Shown here piece after piece: positions 6,489-15,188 of a stretch of DNA of 48,181 nt (position 1 is the first letter of the stretch; each line of letters starts with the position of its first letter). The DNA is taken from contig JAUHZY010000004.1 in assembly GCA_030425825.1 (NCBI GenBank), forward strand, positions 1 through 48,181, written 5' to 3'. Position numbers and translations under genes: made by a program. The stretch is from Alphaproteobacteria bacterium (GTDB taxonomy: Bacteria > Pseudomonadota > Alphaproteobacteria > JAUHZY01). The notes beneath the pieces were generated by a model. The model searched no databases. It was not told the DNA's origin and saw only the letters and a program-made list of their open reading frames with translations.

Positions 6489-8429
6489 TCATTCACCTCT
6501 ATTTTCTAGTGGGTTGGCGTCATACTTACCAATATAAATCGGCTCATTGAAGTAATAGGCTTTCTTACAACGAATGGGTCGCATGCCACGAATAAAAACA
6601 TACTGCTCATCTTCTGGCATTTCGCGAACATCATTAAAATGAATCAAGTCGGTTGCCGTTTCTGATACGCTATAACTTTCAGACAATGAAGAACGCGCAC
6701 CTTTATATGCCGTGCTTGTATTCCTAGATACATTTTCTGTTAAAACAGTGGTTTTATCGCCTAGTTTTTGTATCCACTCTAAGGTTTTAACATCATCACT
6801 CCCTAAAAAATGTTTAACCGGCATCCCTTTGAAGATGGCATCATCTCGGTAGACTTCCACTTGACCGATGGTTTGAAAGGATGCCCAAACTTTTACGCCA
6901 CGTGAGCGCATGGTATTAATCACTTGCTCAACGTCTGGACTATAGCCAAATTGCCCTAGCTCATCTAATACAAAACAATAATCTTTCTTTAGTTTTGATG
7001 TGGGTGATTGAATTAACTTTACTTTTATTAACGCCATAAGAACACGCACCATCCGAGAATAAGATTTAATCATATCTTCTGGCAACACCACATAAATATC
7101 ACATTGGCCGCCTACAAACGCACTTAAATCAATCTCGTCTTGTTTGAAAATAGCCCGAACATTATCACTGCGCAACCATTGCAATTGGCGGTACACCGTT
7201 GTCTTCATGCTGCCTGATTCATCACCACCAGCAACAAGCAACTGTGCCGCGGCGGCGCGTGCCTTATTAGAACCTTGCTTCATTTTTTTAATCACGTTGT
7301 CATCACGATCGTTCGCTAAATCAATCCACCAATCATGCAAATCAACCAAATTCATTTTCTCGGGTTGATCAAAAAACTGATCCGTATAAAAGTCTAAAAC
7401 GCCTTCTAATATAATTTGAGCATTTTCACTAAAGTGTGACTCGGTTTCACTTCGAACTTCTTGATCAACAACATACAGTGCAGCGGATAACGCCGAAATA
7501 TAGCGATCTTTTAGTAGTGGATCTTTGTTATGAACGTAGGCTAGCGGATTAATACTGTGTGTTTTGATATTTAACCCCATGGTTTTTAACACTTGGAATG
7601 GATCGACCACATACACGTCCCTGTCCTCATCAATGGCTTTTCTTGCCGTTATTGCGCATAACTCGCCCTTGATATCAGTAATGAGTTTATTAGTATGAAG
7701 ATTATCAAGGATAAATGGCACCAAAAGCGACGAGGTTTTGCCACCACCACGGTAGGCTAGGATGAGACGATCTGTTAATTTGTTCATCCGCATGTATCCA
7801 TTCTCATCTTTACCGATAAGACTGCCAACTTCCGAACGCAGCCCATAATTCGTGATGTCTTTTACGCTGGCCATTCGAGACGATCCAAGGTTGCTGGACG
7901 TGTCTTGAGAATCACGTTGAACGCTTAATTTATACATGCGAGAGCGCCAACGTATAATGATCACCGCCATCAGCAAAAAAGCCATTATTAAGTAAACGGG
8001 CCATTGATTTGCTATATAATTTTTAAAATATTCAGGAAACCCGTAGCCCGTCTGCTGCGTGACCACTTTGGCAAAAACCATTTGTATTAGAAACTCAATT
8101 ATTCCGCCAAGTAACGCACCAAAAAACACACCAATGCAAAGCGTTATAACATAAAGATTCCCCTTGCTATTTTTTATTCGATAATAATGTAAACTCACTA
8201 GTCCAATCAAAACCGCAATAAAATATAAAGCGGCCAGTTGATTATGTGGGTTAAACGATGGCATGTGCTGGTGATGAGTGAAATCGTAGACTCGAATTAC
8301 ATCGATCATTGAGAATGCAGATATTCCCAATAAAAAATATAGAATACCTATATTTAAGCCTATTAGTCGTTCTTTGTGGCTATATTTTCTTGAATCTAGC
8401 CCCCATGACCGAAGTGATAGATTATTCAT
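6489..8429 (-). CDS. virD4: VirD4-type coupling protein
   Basis: The 646-residue ATPase joins the relaxosome to the secretion channel. Four membrane segments lie in residues 25-160, followed by a soluble domain with Walker A AYRGGGKTSS (Lys231), Walker B CFVLDELGQFG, and the TMRSRGVKVWASFQTIGQ motif of TraG/VirD4 proteins. The length is normal. The start overlaps the stop of the preceding 93-residue gene by 8 bp. It is the last gene of the VirB operon, which is a common place for virD4. Confidence 0.93.
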   Translation of the reverse strand: MNNLSLRSWGLDSRKYSHKERLIGLNIGILYFLLGISAFSMIDVIRVYDFTHHQHMPSFNPHNQLAALYFIAVLIGLVSLHYYRIKNSKGNLYVITLCIGVFFGALLGGIIEFLIQMVFAKVVTQQTGYGFPEYFKNYIANQWPVYLIMAFLLMAVIIIRWRSRMYKLSVQRDSQDTSSNLGSSRMASVKDITNYGLRSEVGSLIGKDENGYMRMNKLTDRLILAYRGGGKTSSLLVPFILDNLHTNKLITDIKGELCAITARKAIDEDRDVYVVDPFQVLKTMGLNIKTHSINPLAYVHNKDPLLKDRYISALSAALYVVDQEVRSETESHFSENAQIILEGVLDFYTDQFFDQPEKMNLVDLHDWWIDLANDRDDNVIKKMKQGSNKARAAAAQLLVAGGDESGSMKTTVYRQLQWLRSDNVRAIFKQDEIDLSAFVGGQCDIYVVLPEDMIKSYSRMVRVLMALIKVKLIQSPTSKLKKDYCFVLDELGQFGYSPDVEQVINTMRSRGVKVWASFQTIGQVEVYRDDAIFKGMPVKHFLGSDDVKTLEWIQKLGDKTTVLTENVSRNTSTAYKGARSSLSESYSVSETATDLIHFNDVREMPEDEQYVFIRGMRPIRCKKAYYFNEPIYIGKYDANPLENRGE

Positions 8430-8703
8430 GCTTCATCATCCATAGCCGACGTTCCAAAAATAATGATTTTAATATACTTGCAATCACTACAATAATCGTC
8501 ATGACTGCCAAGTCATATGAAGCAATTTCTTCTGAATGAACAATCACCTTAAGAGAAAAATGTAAGTAATAGAATAACCAGTATAAAATAGAAAAAATTA
8601 GCATGTTCATCATTATGATTGGTGTGATAAAACGAAAAGCATCCTTCACTAGGATAAGTATTATTTCCATACAACATTTTAATATTGCTGATATTGAGAC
8701 CAT
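8422..8703 (-). CDS. Small membrane protein of the VirB operon
   Basis: This 93-residue protein has two or three hydrophobic segments (CMEIILILVKDAFRFITPII; NMLIFSILYWLFYYLHFSL; LAVMTIIVVIASIL). I do not recognise a family. The ATG at 8703 has AAGGA eight bases upstream and avoids overlap with the preceding gene, so it is preferred over the in-frame start at 8730. It overlaps virD4 by 8 bp. Its place suggests an accessory inner-membrane role in the transfer apparatus. Confidence 0.55.
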   Translation of the reverse strand: MVSISAILKCCMEIILILVKDAFRFITPIIMMNMLIFSILYWLFYYLHFSLKVIVHSEEIASYDLAVMTIIVVIASILKSLFLERRLWMMKHE

Positions 8704-8704
8704 A

Positions 8705-9019
8705 TTATCTATCCTTAACAATACTTGCAAAGATCATAAAACCACTGGTATACCCATAACCAAAACCATAACCGTAGCTATTACTCCCTGATGATTTCGT
8801 CCACTTGCTAAGACTTGCCTTTTTCTTTGGGAGAATGCCACATTGAAATTGACCAACACCAGACGTGACAGGGGTAATACTTTCCACTTCAAACCCCTTC
8901 TCTTGAATATGGATCAACAATTGATTGATGGCTTCATTTGTTTTTTCAAGATCGACGCTGACGAACAATCCGTTGTCGTCAACAGACACGATACTTTGAA
9001 CATAAAAGCTTTGTTTCAT
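8705..9019 (-). CDS. Small protein with Gly/Tyr-rich C-terminal stretch
   Basis: The gene encodes 104 residues starting MKQSFYVQSIVSVDDNG. The ATG overlaps the preceding stop (ATGA), so the longer in-frame start at 9100 is unlikely. Residues 1-65 look like a small mixed alpha/beta domain; residues 78-96 are a Gly/Tyr run (SYGYGFGYGYTSGF), then a short hydrophobic tail. No family is recognised. It belongs to the transfer operon by position. Confidence 0.5.
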   Translation of the reverse strand: MKQSFYVQSIVSVDDNGLFVSVDLEKTNEAINQLLIHIQEKGFEVESITPVTSGVGQFQCGILPKKKASLSKWTKSSGSNSYGYGFGYGYTSGFMIFASIVKDR

Positions 9020-9471
9020 ACGCCACCATCCAGCTTTGATCCCCAATAACGACTCTCTTCCGACTTTGACATTGAATACGCTTGCCAATAGGTCTGACAA
9101 TTTGCACCACTCACGGGATTATTGTGGCATGTCTGATATGCATTTTTTGAAATCAAAGTTTTAGCCTGTATTTGTGCTTTCCAAAAGTCATACCAATTAA
9201 CGCCTTTGAGCTTCCCATGATCATCCCACGTTGGTTGATTTTGTTTCAGCCAAGCTATTGCCTGACTGTCGTTGACATGCCATGCATTTTTAATTGATTT
9301 TTTCGAAGACAGGGTTGCGTTGCTTTTGTGCGTGGCAACGGGTTTTTGTCCGCTAATCGTAGACAGACCATTATTGATTTTTCCAAGCTCGGTGCCCAGC
9401 TGCTGACAGCCACACAATAGTGCAATCGTTGCAGTAATACCTATAAAGCCCACTGGTTTTATCATTTTCAT
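9016..9471 (-). CDS. Lipoprotein in the VirB operon
   Basis: The 151-residue protein has a signal peptide ending in the lipobox LLCGCQQLG (Cys22), so it should be lipidated and outer-membrane associated. The rest (LKQNQPTWDDHGKLKGVNWYDFWKAQ and a Cys-containing TCHNNPVSGANCQTYW) matches no family I can name. It follows the beta-barrel gene and precedes the 104-residue gene with an ATGA overlap. It could replace VirB7, which is otherwise missing, but it is far longer than usual VirB7. Confidence 0.55.
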   Translation of the reverse strand: MKMIKPVGFIGITATIALLCGCQQLGTELGKINNGLSTISGQKPVATHKSNATLSSKKSIKNAWHVNDSQAIAWLKQNQPTWDDHGKLKGVNWYDFWKAQIQAKTLISKNAYQTCHNNPVSGANCQTYWQAYSMSKSEESRYWGSKLDGGV

Positions 9472-9485
9472 ACCTCCATAATGTT

Positions 9486-10172
9486 TTAAGAAAAGTTGTA
9501 ATATAGCCCGAGCGACACAACATGAGCGCCATGATGACTACCAAAACCCGGTAATGGATAATGGGTTTTATAGTAAGTGTAACTAATTCTAGCACTGACG
9601 TTTGAACGCAAATCAACATTCAAACCCAAACCAACATTATAAGCACCCCTAATACTATTTCCTGATTGAGTAACGGCGCCATTGTTTGCATTGTAATGAT
9701 AATCTGTGATATTAACGCCATATCCTGCTTTACCATAAACACTCAATGTATATTGATAACCCGAATGAATCGGGTAACTCAATATGCCATCCAGACTGAG
9801 TTGATAGAGTGAAGCATTATAAGTAAGGGGAAAAGCAGATGAACCCCCTTTGTCTTTTAATTTACCGAGTCGCATAGCATTCGCTTCTATGCTAATAGTT
9901 TCATTGAATTTATATCCTCCAAAAAAGCCCAACGCAAACCCATGACTATCAAGACTTGTATGACTGCCTGAAATCGTTACTGTATTATCGGTTAATGCGC
10001 TGTAACCTAGGTTAACGCCCGCGTAAAACTTTGAAGGCAAATCATATGAAATATTGTTGCTGCCACTATTTTGGTAGCGATCTGGACCCTCAGCATAAGC
10101 TAACCCCACTAGTAGTAAGCTAGCAATCATCGCAATGGATATATTTGTTCTACGTTTAAATATCATAAGCAC
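9486..10172 (-). CDS. Outer-membrane beta-barrel protein of the opacity/OmpA-like type
   Basis: The 228-residue protein has a signal peptide (MIASLLLVGLAYAEG) and a mature part starting FYAGVNLGYSALTDN, with alternating strands such as FGGYKFNETISIEANAMRLG, VYGKAGYGVNITDYHY and GLGLNVDLRSNVSARISYTY, and a terminal Phe-Ser. This is the pattern of 8-stranded OmpA/opacity-family barrels. It is the gene right after virB10, spaced by 3 bp, so it is probably made with the channel. A surface or attachment role is possible. Confidence 0.7.
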   Translation of the reverse strand: MLMIFKRRTNISIAMIASLLLVGLAYAEGPDRYQNSGSNNISYDLPSKFYAGVNLGYSALTDNTVTISGSHTSLDSHGFALGFFGGYKFNETISIEANAMRLGKLKDKGGSSAFPLTYNASLYQLSLDGILSYPIHSGYQYTLSVYGKAGYGVNITDYHYNANNGAVTQSGNSIRGAYNVGLGLNVDLRSNVSARISYTYYKTHYPLPGFGSHHGAHVVSLGLYYNFS

Positions 10173-10174
10173 AC

Positions 10175-11446
10175 CTATTTCATGTAACGAAAGTTCGAAG
10201 TATCAGGTTGTGGTAAACCAGCATGAAGTCGAGATTGGTAAGGTCCAGGCAATACCATGTCACGCGTCAACAAAATATTAAACAGGCTACCTGGTCTGAT
10301 CTTTAACGTCGGCTGTATATTGATATTTTTCTCGACCAACTGTGCGCCCGTTTGACTCATTTGCTGCCCAATAGCCCCGTAGATAATTTGTTGATTGGTT
10401 AATATCCCATTGGCTTGTTGCGGTTGAGACAATTGGCCTAATGCACCAAACAGTGAAAACATTAAGGCAGAGCCAAATATTCTAACATAATGGTTGTCCA
10501 CCAAATCATGTAATCCAGCCATCCCCATTAAATCCACACCAGGTTGCCCTTCTAAATCAAAACTATCGCCATTAGGATAGATTAATCGCGACCAAGCAAT
10601 TAAAACTCGCGATTGCCCATAGGCAACTTTGCTATCATATAAACCAATAATTCTTGTTCCTTGCGGGATAAGCAAGTAATTACCCGTTACCGTGTCATAA
10701 ACGTTTTGTGATACTTGTGCGGTAATCTGACCGGGTAGGTCGGAGTTTATGCCCGTTAATAACGTCGCTGGAATAATGGTTCCTGCTTTTACCTCATAAG
10801 GCGAAATAGGCTTAGTCAGCTTTGAATTCAAATAAAATTTATTGTCTTTTTGACTAGCTGATTTTAAAAACGCAGCTTTTTCAGTTTGCATGTTTTGCTC
10901 TTTATAGTGCCCACTCTGCGCCAAACCATTTAGAGCCGATTGCGCCATGGCGTTAAGTTGATTTTCTTGTGCGGATAGTCCGCTAATCCCACTTTGTGCC
11001 GTTGGACCACCCTGCCCCATTAATGGCTGACCCGTTGGCCCATGATAATTATTAACAACAGAAATATTAGAGCGAGCAGCTTCTAGATCATTTTGATGAC
11101 TTAAATTTGGCTGTGATACGATTTGTGTCGTAGGCTTTATTGGATTTTCAGATGTTGCTTGTTTTGCAGCCTCTTGATGAACCAGCACACCATCACTGTT
11201 GTTGCGATTAAGCTGATTAATTGCCGCTTCTGCGGAAACCCCCTGTTGCTGCTTGACTAATGTATTTTGTAATGACGGCGTTGATGCATGATGTTTCCCT
11301 CGATAACTAAAAATCATGATCAACACAAAGAGAAACATCACCGAAAGCCCCGTAATGACACTCATGAAAAGTTTGGGCGAGATCCCAATACCTTTAGGTG
11401 GTTTGCTACCTTCGTTTGATGCTGTTTCATTTTTATGATTGGCCAT
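10175..11446 (-). CDS. virB10: VirB10-type channel scaffold
   Basis: The 423-residue protein has a cytoplasmic head, one inner-membrane segment (about residues 28-47), a Gln/Asn-rich periplasmic linker and a C-terminal TrbI/VirB10 domain with KAGTIIPATLLTGINSDLPG, LLIPQGTRIIGLYDSKV and WSRLIYPNG. VirB10 spans both membranes and forms the core with VirB9 and VirB7. The ATG at 11446 with AGGAG is preferred over the track start at 11503, which overlaps virB9. Confidence 0.9.
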   Translation of the reverse strand: MANHKNETASNEGSKPPKGIGISPKLFMSVITGLSVMFLFVLIMIFSYRGKHHASTPSLQNTLVKQQQGVSAEAAINQLNRNNSDGVLVHQEAAKQATSENPIKPTTQIVSQPNLSHQNDLEAARSNISVVNNYHGPTGQPLMGQGGPTAQSGISGLSAQENQLNAMAQSALNGLAQSGHYKEQNMQTEKAAFLKSASQKDNKFYLNSKLTKPISPYEVKAGTIIPATLLTGINSDLPGQITAQVSQNVYDTVTGNYLLIPQGTRIIGLYDSKVAYGQSRVLIAWSRLIYPNGDSFDLEGQPGVDLMGMAGLHDLVDNHYVRIFGSALMFSLFGALGQLSQPQQANGILTNQQIIYGAIGQQMSQTGAQLVEKNINIQPTLKIRPGSLFNILLTRDMVLPGPYQSRLHAGLPQPDTSNFRYMK

Positions 11447-11456
11447 GAAGTTTCTC

Positions 11457-12416
11457 CTATGCCTGAATATTCTGATTGAATATTTCAACACGCGTTTGAT
11501 CACGCCCCTTTCCAGAAATCAGCCATGCTCGACTAAATAACCCATCAACCACAAAGTAAGGTTTTTCATAGCGATAGTTAACCATTTGCATTTTTTTGTT
11601 ACGCGCTAAATAGACGACTGGCAAGCTAAAACGAGAGGTGATCGCCGGCATCTCAATAAATGTTTTATTGCCATCATCAAATACGCGAAGCGGTCTCCAA
11701 GGCGGCGTGTCCCCTTTGATTTTGTAATTAAAGTTTACATGATTTATGTTTACATCTGTGCCGCCAGACAAAGGTGTGGAATCAACAACCTGTGCACTAT
11801 CGCTCGCTTGTTGAATATGATTGGCAAGCGCCACATTATCAATCATGGTCTCTTCTGGATAATAAAAACGAAGGACACTCGTGTCAGAATTCTGCTTAGC
11901 AACCAAGCCTACTAGGTACGTACGTTTGTTGGTGCTAATGGTCATATCGGTTGATAGGTTGTTTTGAATTGGTTTGACCTCGATAGAAATAGAAGCATTC
12001 TTACCTTCACCTGTTACAAACGCATTCGTCTTCCAGTCCTGTGTATCACCTAGCCCATAGGAGTTTAATTTTTCACCCGCTTCCAACTGAACAATACAAA
12101 AATGATAAGGCGAACAAGCTATGATAGGCTTAGAATTCTTGCTGTAAGGGTAAGTAATCCAACCATCGCCCTTGATGGTTTCCATTTTTCCTGTCTTTTG
12201 ATATTCCTTGTAAGCTTTAACAATTTCGGGATCATTACCAATACCAAAAGTGGCATGAACACTGGGTAACACAGGTACCTTAACTGTCTGCTTGATGACT
12301 TGGTTCGGATTGACAAAATCATCAGGGTTATATTTAACAATCGGTTGATTCGCGCAGCCGCCAAGCAATAGCGAACTGAACCCCAATGACATCAATAATA
12401 TAAATGGCTTACTCAT
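11457..12416 (-). CDS. virB9: VirB9-type outer-membrane core protein with its own lipobox
   Basis: The 319-residue protein has a C-terminal VirB9/TrbG domain (NHVNFNYKIKGDTPPWRPLR, VFDDGNKTFIEMP, VDGLFSRAWLISGKG) and an N-terminal beta region (PYHFCIVQLEAGEKL, GDTQDWK). The ATG at 12416 overlaps the virB8 stop as TAATG. The signal peptide ends LLLGGCANQ, a lipobox. Classical VirB9 is not lipidated but binds the lipoprotein VirB7; here the lipid anchor may be built into VirB9. No VirB7-sized gene is seen. Confidence 0.88.
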   Translation of the reverse strand: MSKPFILLMSLGFSSLLLGGCANQPIVKYNPDDFVNPNQVIKQTVKVPVLPSVHATFGIGNDPEIVKAYKEYQKTGKMETIKGDGWITYPYSKNSKPIIACSPYHFCIVQLEAGEKLNSYGLGDTQDWKTNAFVTGEGKNASISIEVKPIQNNLSTDMTISTNKRTYLVGLVAKQNSDTSVLRFYYPEETMIDNVALANHIQQASDSAQVVDSTPLSGGTDVNINHVNFNYKIKGDTPPWRPLRVFDDGNKTFIEMPAITSRFSLPVVYLARNKKMQMVNYRYEKPYFVVDGLFSRAWLISGKGRDQTRVEIFNQNIQA

Positions 12417-13216
12417 TATTTTACTCCCGTCCAAGAAATATTGGTGACATAAAACCCAAATGGATTGTTTTGCAGAATAAATTCACTTTGCGATGGCACA
12501 TCCCATTTAAAATCGAATTCACCCACAAACTGCTTCTGATACAGCATTTGACCCGATTGACTGTCTCTTGATATTTCCGTCCAACCGACTTGGAACGCCT
12601 GATTGGGTAGTTGATTGACATAATTAACATTGACCGAAACTGTACGCTTTTTAACGACACTATAGGGGTCTCGCTCTTTGAAAAAGGTATTTAACTCTGT
12701 AGTCGCTGCCCCTGCTGTTAAGGCGTATGCTTTCTTTTGATTGTTTTTTTCAATATACCCATCCACACTGACACTACGCCCGCTTTTTACAAAATCCTGA
12801 ATGAAAAATTTGGCCAGTGCAGGTTTCATCGTATCAAAATTACTGCTACTCGCAGCACCGGTATAAATAACTTGCCCATTTTGAACTTGAACAACATAGG
12901 GTATGTATTTTGACTGACTACCAATATAAATAATGCCAAGGATACATAGACCAACCAAAATTAACAGGCGAAAATTCAATTTTCTGGATTTCTTATAACG
13001 GTCCTCTGCATTACCGTAAATATCTAACCATAGCGCTCTACTCTGTAAGTAGGGATTATTTTCAATGTTACCTGAATGTTGTTTTGAAAAGTGTTCGCCC
13101 GCATCTACTGTCTCTGATGCACCATCAGTGGATGACTTAGCAAAACCCTTTAATATTGAGGCAAATGGCAAACCTGAAAATTTGCCCCAATTTATTTTTT
13201 TAAATTTAATAGCCAT
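12416..13216 (-). CDS. virB8: VirB8-type inner-membrane protein
   Basis: The 266-residue protein has one membrane segment at about residues 81-101 (LNFRLLILVGLCILGIIYIG) and a periplasmic VirB8 domain: YIPYVVQVQNGQVIYTG, then ERDPYSVVKKRTVSVNVNYV and the C-terminal NPFGFYVTNISWTGVK. VirB8 nucleates channel assembly. The start has GAGG upstream; the stop overlaps the virB9 start. Confidence 0.9.
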   Translation of the reverse strand: MAIKFKKINWGKFSGLPFASILKGFAKSSTDGASETVDAGEHFSKQHSGNIENNPYLQSRALWLDIYGNAEDRYKKSRKLNFRLLILVGLCILGIIYIGSQSKYIPYVVQVQNGQVIYTGAASSSNFDTMKPALAKFFIQDFVKSGRSVSVDGYIEKNNQKKAYALTAGAATTELNTFFKERDPYSVVKKRTVSVNVNYVNQLPNQAFQVGWTEISRDSQSGQMLYQKQFVGEFDFKWDVPSQSEFILQNNPFGFYVTNISWTGVK

Positions 13217-13228
13217 TCGTATTCCTCA

Positions 13229-14413
13229 TTACTTTTTAACCTGGTTTGATTTAAAGTCACCACCTGGGCTACTTTCTTTAGCCGCTGTTGCTGCCTGCTG
13301 AGACATCCTCTGTGCCATTTTGGCATTGAATTTCTGGCCAAAACTCATGTGTTGATTTGCCTTCATAATGCTGTCTTTAATGGACCCACCTGTTGCTACA
13401 CCAGCGTTCATGGCCGCTCGACCCATCGCGTGATGTGCGCGCATACCACTTTTTGCTCCCTGAACCGCTGACGCACCGGTTTGAAAAACACCCTTCCCAA
13501 CTTGTCCTAGCGCTTGTGCGCCGCCCGCGCCCATTTTCGCAGCACTCATAGCTGCCCTAGCGCCCACACCACCGGCAGTCATTGCAGCACCGACGGCTGC
13601 ATCTCCATAACTTCTAAACCCACTAACACCAGAGAGCCCTGCAATGAAAGGTGGAACGTTCTTAACGATCATGTAAAAAACAATAACGGCCGCCATCACA
13701 ACTAAGAATGGTTTTAATTCGTGCTGACTAGCTGCTTGCCCTATCAAATGCGCCCAGTCTTGGCCGATTTGAACACCAACACCCATGATGAGATAGAAAA
13801 CTAATAATTGAAGGCCAATACCAATAACCGCTTTGAAATAATTCATGGCGATCGGTCTGACGGCTTCGTTGGCTCCAAAAGCAAACATCAAACCACTTAG
13901 GGAAACCAGAACATAACTTTTAATTAATATAATCGCGATTTCAGCCGCTAATAAAGCGTAAAGTATGATAATGGCAATCAGTATGGCGCATGATAATAAA
14001 CTGCCAAAAGGATGTGTCACCCAACCCCAGTGACTAAAGTTGTCCATAATGGAAAACCCAATGGAAACGCCCTGCCCCATAACGGATGACGGTGTTAATG
14101 AGCTGATCCCTGAAGATGTCGTGCCAATTGAAATGAACCCATTAATTAATTGTGGCATCCATGAACCACCAAATAACACCAAGGTATAAAATACGGAGAT
14201 AGTGAAAAATATTTGCAGCGTTTTCACAAATGCTTCTTGAATATCACCCTTAAACATCATCCAAATGGCACTAATGACAATTTGGATACCTGCAAGGTAA
14301 TAGAACAATCCTTTGGCTAAATCTTCGATACGCGAATAATCACCTTGCAAAGCCTTTAGGAATTCTCCTAAAACACTATCTAAAACACCTATACTGACGG
14401 GGTCGTGTAGCAT
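13229..14413 (-). CDS. virB6: VirB6/TrbL-type polytopic membrane protein
   Basis: The 394-residue protein has at least six hydrophobic segments between residues 25 and 260 and a conserved stretch near the fourth (LLAAEIAIILIKSYVLVSLS, then FAFGANEAVRP). The last 120 residues are rich in Ala, Gly and Met and probably cytoplasmic or periplasmic. The ATG at 14413 with GGAGG is preferred to the TTG at 14431. VirB6 forms part of the inner-membrane channel. Confidence 0.87.
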   Translation of the reverse strand: MLHDPVSIGVLDSVLGEFLKALQGDYSRIEDLAKGLFYYLAGIQIVISAIWMMFKGDIQEAFVKTLQIFFTISVFYTLVLFGGSWMPQLINGFISIGTTSSGISSLTPSSVMGQGVSIGFSIMDNFSHWGWVTHPFGSLLSCAILIAIIILYALLAAEIAIILIKSYVLVSLSGLMFAFGANEAVRPIAMNYFKAVIGIGLQLLVFYLIMGVGVQIGQDWAHLIGQAASQHELKPFLVVMAAVIVFYMIVKNVPPFIAGLSGVSGFRSYGDAAVGAAMTAGGVGARAAMSAAKMGAGGAQALGQVGKGVFQTGASAVQGAKSGMRAHHAMGRAAMNAGVATGGSIKDSIMKANQHMSFGQKFNAKMAQRMSQQAATAAKESSPGGDFKSNQVKK

Positions 14414-14420
14414 ATTATTC

Positions 14421-15188
14421 TCAACCTCCAAATGCCGGGATTAACCCAAACTGCGATTTATTTTGGTATTGTGGGTAAGATGCATCGGATGTTTTCACAA
14501 CAGCATCGACTGATTGTTGTCTGGCAGCATCTTTTTGCGCCTGATAGGCATAATATTCGGCTTGTGCATTGGCCTGCGCCATCATGGTCGCTTTAAGCTT
14601 TTGCATTTGCGCAATTTGCTCCGCGGCAATCTCATTCCCAACTTGTAATGCTTGCATACGCCCTTGGGTTGACTTGGCTTTTTGCGCCAATAATTGATCA
14701 ACTGCTTCTTCTCGTGATTGTTGCTCATAACTTGCATTGATCTGATCCATTACTCCATTCATCGTATCTTGGTTGGTTTGCACCCACTTTTTGTATTGGC
14801 CTGAATAATTTGTTGTACCCCCCTGTCCGCTGGAATACCCTGGAAAACGTTGTTTGAACTGCTGGTCAATGTTAGATGCAGAGTACGCCAGCGCATTGCC
14901 CTGCTGCATTGCGTTGCCAAGCTGACTCAGTGCCTGGTGTGCATTATCCCAGTCTTGTTTGGAAAAATGTTTTAAATTAGAGACTTGGTACTGAATGGAT
15001 TGCAGTTGATTCTTTATTTGTTGAACCTGCTGTATTACCATGATCGCAGACTTTAGATAGCTCATCATATTAATTTGAGCATTTAAAGCATCCGTGACAG
15101 GGATAATAGCAAATGCTGATTGTGCTATAAGCAATGAAGATAAAATTATTAATATAAATACTTTACGTAAAGTATAATGCTTAAGCAT
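14421..15188 (-). CDS. virB5: VirB5-type minor pilin
   Basis: The 255-residue protein has a signal peptide (to about residue 27, LIAQSAFA) and a Gln-rich, mostly helical mature part (VTDALNAQINMMSYLKSAIM, QVQQIKNQLQSIQYQVSNL, then QALQVGNEIAAEQIAQMQKL). This is typical of VirB5/TraC-type minor pilins found at the pilus tip. The start overlaps the virB4 stop by 8 bp, so the longer in-frame start at 15221 was dropped. Confidence 0.85.
   Translation of the reverse strand: MLKHYTLRKVFILIILSSLLIAQSAFAIIPVTDALNAQINMMSYLKSAIMVIQQVQQIKNQLQSIQYQVSNLKHFSKQDWDNAHQALSQLGNAMQQGNALAYSASNIDQQFKQRFPGYSSGQGGTTNYSGQYKKWVQTNQDTMNGVMDQINASYEQQSREEAVDQLLAQKAKSTQGRMQALQVGNEIAAEQIAQMQKLKATMMAQANAQAEYYAYQAQKDAARQQSVDAVVKTSDASYPQYQNKSQFGLIPAFGG

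Noticed and set aside
9371-9619. ORF on the minus strand in another frame of the barrel and lipoprotein genes
   Set aside because: It crosses both well-supported genes and has no family features.
10175-11503. Longer virB10 start at 11503
   Set aside because: It overlaps virB9 by 47 bp, while ATG 11446 follows AGGAG. The same reasoning removed long starts for virB9, virB6, virB5, virB3 and virB2.
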